Below are positions 55,875 to 64,000 of a stretch of DNA of 64,000 nucleotides, in pieces. The notes beneath the pieces were generated by a model, which ran no database searches, was not told the origin of the DNA, and saw only the letters and a program-made list of their open reading frames with translations. The stretch lies in the NCBI GenBank assembly GCA_028751875.1, contig CM054167.1:16931662-16995661 (forward strand). Reading direction: 5' to 3'. The translations under genes were made by a program, and so were the position numbers. Source of the DNA: Rapana venosa. Taxonomy: Eukaryota; Mollusca; Gastropoda; Neogastropoda; Muricidae. Every line of letters starts with the position of its first letter. The first letter of the stretch is position 1.

Positions 55875-55900
55875 GATACATATATATATATATATAAAGG
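55572..55900. repeat. GATA, CA and TA microsatellites
   Basis: (GATA)n at 55575-55652, interrupted (CA)n at 55690-55800, (TA)n at 55801-55897. Confidence 0.95.
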
Positions 55901-56160
55901 GACCATCCTTAGGGCTTGTGTTCTAGATCCTGACCTCCTGACCTCATTTTTTTTCTTGTTTTCTCTGAAAAGCAGAAGAACATGACGCCACTGACGCTGG
56001 CTCAGCTAATGCGCTGATCTGACATCCAAACCCACTCCCCTTACACCATCACAGGCATCACCACAGCCTGACAAAGGCCTTGAACTGGCCAGTGGCAGAC
56101 TGACTCTGCTGGGAAATGCCGATCAAAGCCCTGGAGGCTCAAACAAGGAGCTGGAATCGA
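55901..56160. other. Unassigned sequence
   Basis: Mixed-composition DNA without an obvious repeat or gene. Confidence 0.4.
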
Positions 56161-56220
56161 GACTGTTGTGAGGGCATTCTGTCAACCCTAGACTGTTGTG
56201 AGGGCATTCTGTCAACCCTA
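56161..56220 (+). repeat. Exact 30-bp tandem duplication
   Basis: GACTGTTGTGAGGGCATTCT plus GTCAACCCTA occurs twice with no difference. Confidence 0.98.
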
Positions 56221-56279
56221 TTGGGTTGCTGAACAGGTTGTGCTAGTTCAGCAGTAATGGTCTAAGCTAAGAGCATAGT

Positions 56280-56590
56280 CACTAGTTGCTGCCGACATAG
56301 TTCTGTGTGCTTGTGTCACAATGGTTCATGACTCTTACATAGTTTGTATTGATTCCAGAACTGTTGAAAATCTCTTTGGGTGATAATTTTTGTGACCTTC
56401 TTCAGCAGTTAGGATTTAACCTAAGAGTCAGATCGTGGATAGCTGTTGTCGATATAATTATGTATGTGAAGGTCTTAGAATGGTTCATGATTCATACCTT
56501 GTCGCTATTGATTCCAGAACTGTTTTAAAAAATCTTGTTTTCAGACGATAAGTTTATGTCACCTATTTCTAAGATGTTCCTTTTCTAATC
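56280..56590 (+). repeat. Diverged ~159-bp tandem duplication
   Basis: ATGGTTCATGA at 56321 and 56480, and TATTGATTCCAGAACTGTT after each, with alignable sequence on both sides. Two units, non-coding. Confidence 0.82.
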
Positions 56591-56870
56591 AGTGGCAGCC
56601 ATCTTGTACCGATTAAGGCACATGCAATTCTTTTGATTTCAGTTTATGATTTGCACCCACTTTAGTAGTTCTGTCAGCCTACTCACTTGCATAGTATCTA
56701 CTATGTAAATGCATCCAACTATAAGTGACCCTTTAGGGTTTATTGTTGTATGGCATGCTTAATCCATGATGGTAAAAACAAAAGCATTAATCCATAATGC
56801 AATTTTAAAGTTTTCTTGTAATATACAGATTTTCAAGCTTATAACACAGATATCGAATCAACACAAATAA
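56591..56870. other. Unassigned AT-rich sequence
   Basis: Nothing recognisable. Confidence 0.45.
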
Positions 56871-56872
56871 GG

Positions 56873-57181
56873 ATTTGAAATAAAACAGGTAAAGATGAAG
56901 GTGTTCTCATGGCCTACACGTTCATTGGGGAGCGATGTGTCAGAGACCTCACTTCTCCAGGCGCCAGCATATTGAGGGCGGCGCCCATCTCCTCTCCCTC
57001 GCTGCTTTACCTTCTCTGACTCTAAAGGGGCAGGTACCCATTTACAGCTGGGTGAACTGGGGGAACTGTACTGAAGCCAAGGCACGCAAACAGTCACCCA
57101 TCCACATGGTAGCCACGCTCAATGCTGCTTAATCCTAGCTTGGGCTTAACAAGTGCTCTGACCATTAAGCTATTTGAAGTA
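56873..57181 (-). mobile_element. SINE-A copy with probable target-site duplication, minus strand
   Basis: The element is at about 56888-57173: GGTAAAGATGAAGGTGTTCT (tail complement), GGGCGGCGCCCATCTCCTCT, CCCATTTACAGCTGGGTGAA, CAGTCACCCATCCACATGG (5S-like), and CCATTAAGCTAT at a tRNA-like end short of a few bases. ATTTGAAATA (56873) and ATTTGAAGTA (57172) flank it, nine of ten bases matching. Confidence 0.88.
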
Positions 57182-57426
57182 TACACTGTGGCAAATCAGA
57201 AATATAGTTTGGAGCGTTTAAAATTGCCATAAGCCCCACCATAACAATTAAGTGATCTTCACCAACATAAAATGATTTTTTTCTTTCAATTTTCAATGCT
57301 GGCATAGCAAAAGCTGAAGTGTGTCTTGACTATCCAGGTGTGATCTATCTGTATAAATCTATAAATGATTAAAAAAAACAACAACAACATTTATGATGGA
57401 TGAGGAATCGGACATCAGAAACCAAA
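57182..57426. other. Unassigned AT-rich sequence
   Basis: No element recognised. It would be the upstream region of the candidate exon that follows. Confidence 0.4.
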
Positions 57427-57642
57427 ATGCTCAGATTCTTGTTTTCTGTTGTGTTTTACATTAGTTACCTCTATGTTGAAACGTGCGCTATCCATCTCCC
57501 AGGATTGGCAAGACAAGATGGCCTCTGGTTTGTCCATTCTAGGTTAATTGACACCAACGTTCTGACAAGACCAAACATGTATGCACTAATGAGCATTAAA
57601 GCGGATATATCTTGGGCTCTTGTAAGGAAAATTTACTTATGA
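57427..57642 (+). CDS. Candidate short ORF or first exon with signal-peptide-like start
   Basis: The ATG at 57427 has A at -3. The frame starts MLRFLFSVVFYISYLY, a short basic start plus a hydrophobic stretch of about 15 residues, then VETCA, a plausible signal-peptidase site. The rest (for example LARQDGLWFVHSRLIDTN) has mixed, protein-like composition, unlike the repeat-derived frames elsewhere. The frame stops at 57642 after 71 codons from this ATG. A GTAAGG at about 57620 could instead be a splice donor, making this a first exon. There is no domain, no partner exon and no promoter evidence, so chance is quite possible. Function is not recognised. Confidence 0.28.
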   Translation: MLRFLFSVVFYISYLYVETCAIHLPGLARQDGLWFVHSRLIDTNVLTRPNMYALMSIKADISWALVRKIYL

Positions 57643-57761
57643 TTTTACGTTTACCTCTTCTGGAGTGAAGTTTTCGGTCGTTTTGTTTCCAAGAATATAT
57701 GTAGCACATGCCAGTTGACAGTGATCGTCTAAAGGCAACATGCATTCTGTGGGCATGTGTA

Positions 57762-58025
57762 AAGCACACACACATGCACACACAGTCGCACGCGCACACA
57801 CACACATACACACACGCACGCGCGCACACACACAGGCACGCACACACACACATACACAAACCCTACGCACACACGCACACACACATACGCACACGCACAC
57901 ACATGCACAACCCCCCAGTGTTTGATAAGGTGTAAAGACAGACACCAGTCTGTGGTCATGTGTAAAGAGTGCGTTGGCACACACACACACACACACACAC
58001 CGCGCGCGCGCGCGCACGCACATAC
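57762..58025. repeat. CA/CG microsatellites
   Basis: Interrupted (CA)n with CGCACG steps at 57762-57910 and (CA)n plus GCGCGC at 57978-58020. Confidence 0.93.
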
Positions 58026-58204
58026 ACAGACACGCTCCAGTATTTGATAAATGTATTCATGTTTATTAATCTTTTATATCGATGATAGTGGAATAAGCAC
58101 TCACGTGCTTTTTTACATCCAGTCCTCTGTGTATGCGTTTTTTAAAATGTTGTCATCTGTTCCCACCAGCGCACAATGGCCTACACTTTCAAAAAGCGGA
58201 AGAG

Positions 58205-58379
58205 GATTTAATAATAATAATAATAATAATAATCATATATGTAATTTATATAGCGCTGAATCTTGTAAAAAACAAACAAATCGAAGCGCTTGCACTCAAT
58301 CATTTACAGGCATGCAACACTCCTTAAACATAATGAACAGCATATTTCAAATCCATGCGCCTGCACTTATGCACGCACG

Positions 58380-58438
<59 letters not shown>

Positions 58439-58504
58439 CACACACACACACACACACACACACTCGGAACAACACTTAGAAGGTGAAAGATGCTGTTGAT
58501 TTAA
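58205..58504. mobile_element. Repeat H insertion in SINE-B with 7-bp target duplication
   Basis: Insertion at 58212-58497, flanked by GATTTAA at 58205-58211 and 58498-58504. It contains (TAA)n, TTTATATAGCGCTGAATC, TTGTAAAAAACAAACAA, GAAGCGCTTGCACTCAA and a CA microsatellite (58376-58463). The uninterrupted SINE has a single GATTTAA at this position. Confidence 0.82.
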
Positions 58505-58588
58505 CGTATTAGCAAGATGTTTTGCATGTGTTCGCACACGGAGCCTCGGTTTATAGTCTCACCCGAAGGACTTTTGGGGGAGAGTGGA

Positions 58589-59512
58589 GTCAAGTCAAGT
58601 CAAGTCAAGTCAAAAACACTTTAATCATCCCATGAAGGGCAATTACAATACTGACAGGCAGATTGATACACATCAAATATATCAAAGACACAAAAACTAT
58701 ATTTCCTATTGGTTTTCAAATAAAATGTCACGAACACACACACACACCAATAACACACGCGCGCATGCGCACACACACGCAAACACCCGCACGCACGCAC
58801 ACACATCAATTGTGAACACAATTTTAAACCCATTGACTAGAAGACATAAAAACTTATTTTTACGCACGCATATATGCAGCACGTACACACGCACCTACGT
58901 GTGTGTGCGAACACGCCCACGCACACCCACACCATACACCAATATATGAATTCAATGTTTTAAGACCGTTGACTAGAAGACAGACTTATTTCACACACCC
59001 ACGCACCCACCCACACACACACACATAATTATGTATTGACTACACTCGTAACGATGACAATCAGGCAGATAATTCAGAGAAATGTAAAAACTAGGTAGTC
59101 AACATCATTGTGAATTCAGAATTCGAATGCTTACTGGCACAAAAGAATTTCTTTTTCTGTTAGTTTTGCTGATGGGACACTGAAAACGGCGTTCCGAAGG
59201 CAACATTTGAAATTCTGGAAACAAAGCATGGGAAGGATCAGCCAAAATGGCTGTGGCTTTGCGTACAAGCTGCTGATTGCAGAACGACATGAGATCTCTT
59301 TGTTCTTTTCCAATTAATTTTTAGCAGATTCTTACAATTCTCTGCAGGCCATTCTTGTTTTTAACACTAAGGTTATTGTACCAACAAATGAAAGCAAAAC
59401 TTAGAACACTCTCTATGTAAGACTTGTAAAACAAGGAAAGAATCTTTTTGTCTACAAAAAATGAGTTCAGTTTCCTCATAAAATACAGACGTTGTTGTCC
59501 CTTTTTGACAAT
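58589..59512 (-). pseudogene. L2/CR1-type LINE, 5'-truncated 3' end inserted in SINE-B
   Basis: The minus-strand frame encodes KKGQQRLYFMRKLNSFFVD, LSLFYKSYIESVLSFAFIC and LSVKNKNGLQRIVRIC. A TAA interrupts near 59319, and the same frame continues KLIGKEQRDLMSF, AILADPSHALFPEFQMLPSE and ISKTNRKRNSFVP, ending shortly after. This is the conserved C-terminal region after the RT catalytic core in L2/CR1-like LINEs. The catalytic core is missing (5' truncation). The 3' untranslated part (58616-59100) contains CA-rich stretches and a TTGACTAGAAGACA segment repeated near 58836 and 58968. It ends in (GACTT)n on this strand (58584-58610). Inactive. Confidence 0.85.
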
Positions 59513-59634
59513 AGCGTCAGTGTTAACTCCAGGATGAAAAACATCCCCTTGAACGAGATTTGAACCCAGGTCGTCAGATTGGGAGCGCGCTGTTCTAACC
59601 ACTAGGCTATCCCGTGAAAGGACAGACAGACAGA

Positions 59635-59825
59635 CAGCAGCACGAGGTCTGGTCATGTGTGAAGCGCTGGCATCAATGTTGGATAAGTTGTCAGGGCAAA
59701 CACCAGAGTGTGCTCGGGTGTAAATGCAGACTTGACACCAGTAAGGGGTCGACTGTGAAGCACAGACACCAGAGTCTGATTAAGTGCCAAGACAGACACT
59801 CGGTGCAAACCAGAATCCCTCTTCT
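59635..59825. repeat. Degenerate CAGACACCAGAGTCTG-type repeats
   Basis: Loosely repeated GACACCAG, AGTGTG and AAGTG steps at irregular spacing (about four). A related ACAGACACCAGTCTG is at about 57936. Confidence 0.45.
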
Positions 59826-59857
59826 TTCTGTCTGTCTGTGCATTTGAATGTATTGGC

Positions 59858-59928
<71 letters not shown>

Positions 59929-60055
59929 CGTGCGTGCGAGCGTTGTGTGTGTGTGTGTGTGTCTGTCTCTTTATCCCTCTGTGTGTGTGTGTGTGTGTGT
60001 GTGAGTGTGTCTGTGTGTGTGTAATATGTGTGTGCTTGTGCGCGCGAATGTGTGT

Positions 60056-60148
<93 letters not shown>
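59858..60148. repeat. TG then TA microsatellites
   Basis: (TG)n at 59863-59925, TG-rich steps to 60055, then slipped (TA)n to the edge of the inverted repeat. Confidence 0.95.
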
Positions 60149-60934
<786 letters not shown>

Positions 60935-60963
60935 ACATGGAGAGAGATATTTATATGAAATAC

Positions 60964-60967
<4 letters not shown>

Positions 60968-61014
<47 letters not shown>

Positions 61015-61030
61015 TATATATATATATATC
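60968..61030. repeat. TA microsatellite (right of SINE-A)
   Basis: About 60 bases of (TA)n, leading into the right arm of the inverted repeat. Confidence 0.96.
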
Positions 61031-61140
61031 TTACTGAACTCTATTTACAATAATTCTATCAGTATATTTAACTATATTTAATAGGTCAGGTCAGAGACTC
61101 CCTCTGCTACTGTAACCATGTAACCAGTACCACCTGCCAC

Positions 61141-61590
61141 ATGTGGGGAGTAAACCCCAACCCAAAAAATCGACCTGGAGAGGGATGGGCTCCGCCAGGT
61201 TTGATTTCCCCAAGATACACCATGACAAAGACAGCCAGAATCTCCATACCGGATCGGTCGTCGCCCGGGTTACCAAGGACCGCGCCTTCTGTTGCTCATC
61301 AGGACAGATGTCGAAAGTATGCTACTGATGTAAAACGCAGCAAAATTCGTGCCAGAAACAACACCATCATTGGCACGTGGAATGTACGGACACTAAGAGC
61401 TGCAGGCAAAGTGGAAGAACTGACACATGAGATGTCCAGATATCAATGGCACATCCTTGGGGTCTGCGAAGTCAGGTGGAAAAACATGGGAGAAAACAAC
61501 GACCCAGGAAGACCACAAATTATACTACAGTGGGAAAACAGGATAAACATGAACACGGCGTGGGGTTTCTCGTTCACAAAGACACCGTGA
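61141..61590 (+). pseudogene. RTE N-terminal region and start of EEP endonuclease
   Basis: A 149-codon open stretch. Residues 1-75 are a basic leader (RPGEGWAPPG, RCRKYATDVKRSKIRARNN). Residues 78-83 are GTWNVR, the first strand of the endonuclease/exonuclease/phosphatase fold. Residues 108-113 are VCEVRW, with the Glu that binds metal. The frame is lost after residue 149. The continuing fold appears in other frames: QGDW at about 61784, then NAKVGEDAWKDWEGVCG, separated by one extra base in the GDWN motif, and later DIGSDHDLVMMTFRLRLKK at about 62075-62130 with the SDH active-site His. Family resemblance is to RTE elements, whose endonuclease was co-opted as ruminant CFDP2. Confidence 0.88.
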
Positions 61591-62889
61591 ACACCGTCAT
61601 GAGCTGTCAGCCTGTGTCCAGCAGACTTATTACCATCCGCCTGAGAGCAACCCCTTTAACATAACTATAGTACAGGGATACGCCCCTACATCAGACTGCA
61701 CAGATGAAGCCGTAGAAGAATTTATGACCAGCTACAAGAGGTTCTGAATTCAAACACCCAAGAAAGACATCCTCGTTGTGCAAGGCGACTGGGAACGCCA
61801 AGGTAGGAGAAGATGCATGGAAAGACTGGGAGGGCGTTTGTGGGCCACATTGTAATAACCAATCAAATGAAAGAGGCTTGAGACTCCTGGAGTTTGCCAG
61901 TAACAACCACCTCCAGCTAGTGAATACACTTGGCCCACACAAGAAACCAGAAAATGGACATGGCATAGCCCCAAAAGGAGAAAAACCACAACCAAATAGA
62001 TTACATCATGGTGAAAAGACGGTTTCAGTCTAGCGTTAACATCGCACAGACACGAAGTTTTCCAGGAGCAGACATAGGGAGTGATCACGATCTTGTGATG
62101 ATGACTTTCCGACTACGTCTAAAGAAAATCCACAAGCGGAACAACATCAGGATCAAATTTGACCTCGAGAAGCTGAAGGACCCAGAGGTATTAAAAATTT
62201 TTCAAGCAAGGATAGGTGGAAAAGTTTGCAGCACTCACTGGATAGACTCGGACATAGATACACTGACGAATTTTTAAATCAGCGGTGATGAAACAGAAAC
62301 GAGCTTCTTGGCAAACCCCGACCAGTCAAAAAACCGGGGTCAAAACAAAATCCTCAACTAGCGACAAGCGTAGAGAGCTAAAGAAAAAGAAAAATGAAAC
62401 AAAAAAAAGAGCAGAACAAAAATAGGGCAGTAAACAAAAGAATGGAAGTCCATGACGGGGCAAAGAAAATTTGGGATGGGTTAAACAGTCCCAAAGACAT
62501 TGAAGAAACATCAAGAAAAAACATAAGCGGAAAGCATATCGGGGTGAAAAAACCACAGCACGAAGGCAGAAAAAAGGTTTTTAACAATCCAAGAAAAAAA
62601 AGGGGAATGTCTCACTGCGACCGGGATTTTCTGAACAGAGGACAAAATACTGTCCGACCTGTATAACTATAGAACCGCAGGAGATCCATAAGCCCTTAAT
62701 GTACCCGAAAGCAAGAACGAATCACCCTATCCCCCGAGAAGAAGTGGAAAAAACAGTCAATCGTAAAAAAGGGGAAGCAGCGGGGCTAAAAAATTCCAAA
62801 TGATTTTGGCCAAGCTGGGGGGGAAGCCATATCAGCCCTACAAAGAATCGCAAAAGATTGGCGACGGGAAAAGGCCAACACCAGGACAC

Positions 62890-63460
62890 AGTCACTCATC
62901 ACCCCCTCCCCAAGAAAGAAATCTACAAAATCCCAAAAATTCCCGCAAAATCACCCTCATATGTCCCCCAAGCAAGGTCATGCGCAGAAAATTGAATAAC
63001 TGAACCCACAAGCAGAGCCCACATTGCTGAGGAACAACAGGTTTCAGAGCGGGGCGCAGCACAAAAGAACAGATATTCAACCTCAAATACTATGTGAGCG
63101 TACCTTCAACATCAACAAGACCTTTTAAAACCACGTATTTATCGATTTAAGAAGGGCATTTGACGGGTGTGGCATCGCTTTGTGGGCAACCCTGAATTTT
63201 TACAGCTCAACAAACCTGATCAAGTCATCAAACAGCTGTACGCGAGGCCACCGTGCGTTATACAAAAACAACATTTGGGGAATTTGGTTTCAACAACAGT
63301 TGGAGTAAGGCAGGGGGCCACCTTTACCCACCTTTTTAACATCTTCCTTGAGAGAATCATGGCTTGCACTGGAACATCATGAAGGATCAGTCACTTGGTG
63401 GCAGAACGACACAAACCTCCGTTCGCAATGCATTGATGGAATACAGGATCAGAAAAAAGT
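62890..63460 (+). pseudogene. RTE reverse transcriptase core, broken
   Basis: Pieces in order across frames: SRKITLICPPSKVMRRKL (about 62940-62996); remnants of the AEEQ..FRAGRST..Q motif (63027-63090); FIDLRRAFD with the first catalytic Asp (about 63138-63164); STTVGVRQGA and LFNIFLERIMA (63290-63370). At about 63420 the FADD-type box, expected after the HHEGSV..GGR stretch, is destroyed: the bases read as Phe-Ala then shift out of frame. Losing this box would abolish polymerase activity. Confidence 0.82.
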
Positions 63461-63554
63461 TTCCCGCCTAACAGAACACTTTTGGATAAGGGTCCAAAAA
63501 AAACGGCAGGAAACATGCAGAGAAGACCCAAATGATGACTATAACACCAACGGG

Positions 63555-64000
63555 TTTGCATGATATCAGGGTTTAAGACCAAAGCTGGAAAAAGTTCAAA
63601 ACTTCAAGTCCTGGGAGCCCTTTTTATCCCACAGGGATCCAAGCCAAGTATATGCGGGGCTGCACAGACAAAAACACTTTTTCAAAAAAAAACACCATTT
63701 GGGGAGACAAGAATATTCCTTTCTCCAAACAGACTAAAGCGTCCCCTTTTATTCCCCAAAATTTTGTTGCCTGTGTCATGGACCCTGACTGCAGATTTGG
63801 GGGAGAAGAGTACGGCAGGGAGATGAGATGCTTTCGAGACCCTTGGCATCTCCTACAAGACCACATAAGCAACGAAAAAGGTGCATAACAGAATCCAAAA
63901 CCCTTGGACCCCATGAGAACCTTCTAAGATCGTGAAAAGCGTAAACTTAAGTGGTATGGGCAGTCACAAGACCCAAGGAATTACAAAGACATTTTTTCAA
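63555..64000 (+). pseudogene. RTE polyprotein C-terminal region, incomplete at window end
   Basis: The frame from 63560 starts ISGFKTKAGKSSKLQVLGAL, equivalent to the NG..L..V.SFKYLG strand in the 22.9-kb copy, and later has SWTLTADLGE. A shift then leads to EMRCFRDPWHLLQDHISNE, and near 63943 to KRKLKWYG. This C-terminal region follows the RT core. The window ends before its stop codon and 3' tail. Confidence 0.8.

Larger units (their letters stand above)
58075..59618 (-). mobile_element. SINE-B broken into three pieces by two later insertions
   Basis: Piece 1 (58075-58211): ATCGATGATAGTGGAATAAG to GAAGAGGATTTAA. Piece 2 (58498-58588): GATTTAACGTATTAGCAAG, CTCGGTTTATAGTCTCACCC, TTTTGGGGGAGAGTGGAGTC. 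Piece 3 (about 59515-59618): GTGTTAACTCCAGGATG, GAACGAGATTTGAACCCAGG (B-box complement) and CTAACCACTAGGCTATCCCG (A-box complement). Joined in order, they reproduce the layout of the intact copy at 27.9-28.2 kb. Confidence 0.88.
61022..64000 (+). mobile_element. RTE-type non-LTR retrotransposon, long decayed copy, runs off the window
   Basis: Order on the plus strand: 5' leader (61022-61140), N-terminal region (61141-61370), endonuclease (61373-62110), linker (62110-62900), reverse transcriptase (62900-63450) and C-terminal region (63560-64000, ending inside the KWYGH-type motif). The element encodes the enzymes for target-primed reverse transcription. Multiple frame shifts, stops and changed catalytic motifs show this copy cannot work. 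From about 62270 onward many positions have turned into homopolymer runs, as in the blurred 7.8-13 kb blocks, so part of the apparent damage may be assembly error. Confidence 0.9.

Overview
This window looks like repeat-dense intergenic DNA from a eukaryotic nuclear genome, most probably a marine invertebrate and plausibly a gastropod mollusc. That placement is inferred from its retroelements: several tRNA-headed SINE families, RTE-type and L2/CR1-type LINE debris, and abundant microsatellites. There is no operon-like coding, no intact cellular gene, no genuine tRNA or rRNA gene, and no CRISPR array. Nearly every long open frame is a translated simple repeat or decayed retrotransposon.

Layout. 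1-3.7 kb: two SINE-B copies, one SINE-A copy and long CT/CA/GT tracts. 3.8-15 kb: a duplicated block consisting of an RTE 3' fragment, a 20-bp minisatellite, and a conserved ~240-bp segment alternating with TG or GA tracts. The second copy (7.75-11.4 kb) and part of the next pair (12.2-13.0 versus 14.2-15.0 kb) are blurred versions of their partners. 15-21 kb: SINE-B, purine/pyrimidine tracts, and a CTGT-based higher-order repeat. 22.9-24.8 kb: an RTE 3' end followed by SINEs A, D and B. 25-30 kb: microsatellites and SINEs. 30.4-33.2 kb and 46.7-49.5 kb: two copies of a 2.8-kb segment carrying the same SINE-B, A, D and E-type repeats. 33-38 kb: several minisatellites and a GTT/GCT array. 38.9-45 kb: E-type repeat, LINE endonuclease and RNase H relics, an acidic-codon trinucleotide expansion, and a SINE-A with clear target-site duplication. 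49.6-50.1 kb: a 43-bp array with an invariant TGACTCA. 53.5-54.0 kb: a 500-base gap of Ns. 58-59.6 kb: a SINE-B broken by two later insertions. 60.1-64 kb: a large inverted repeat made of two RTE 5' ends around a SINE-A in TA repeats, leading into a long but dead RTE element that runs off the window.

How parts relate. RTE- and L2/CR1-type LINEs are the kind of element that could have supplied the enzymes to mobilise the SINEs, but every LINE here is truncated or broken. SINE-A appears to be a fusion of a tRNA-like 5' half with the internal-promoter half of 5S rRNA, which would give it a hybrid RNA polymerase III promoter. It is present in eleven copies and is the most distinctive system in the window.

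The only candidate for a cellular exon is a weak one near 57.4 kb, a short frame with a signal-peptide-like start. Family names SINE-A to SINE-E and repeats G and H are labels made for this window only.
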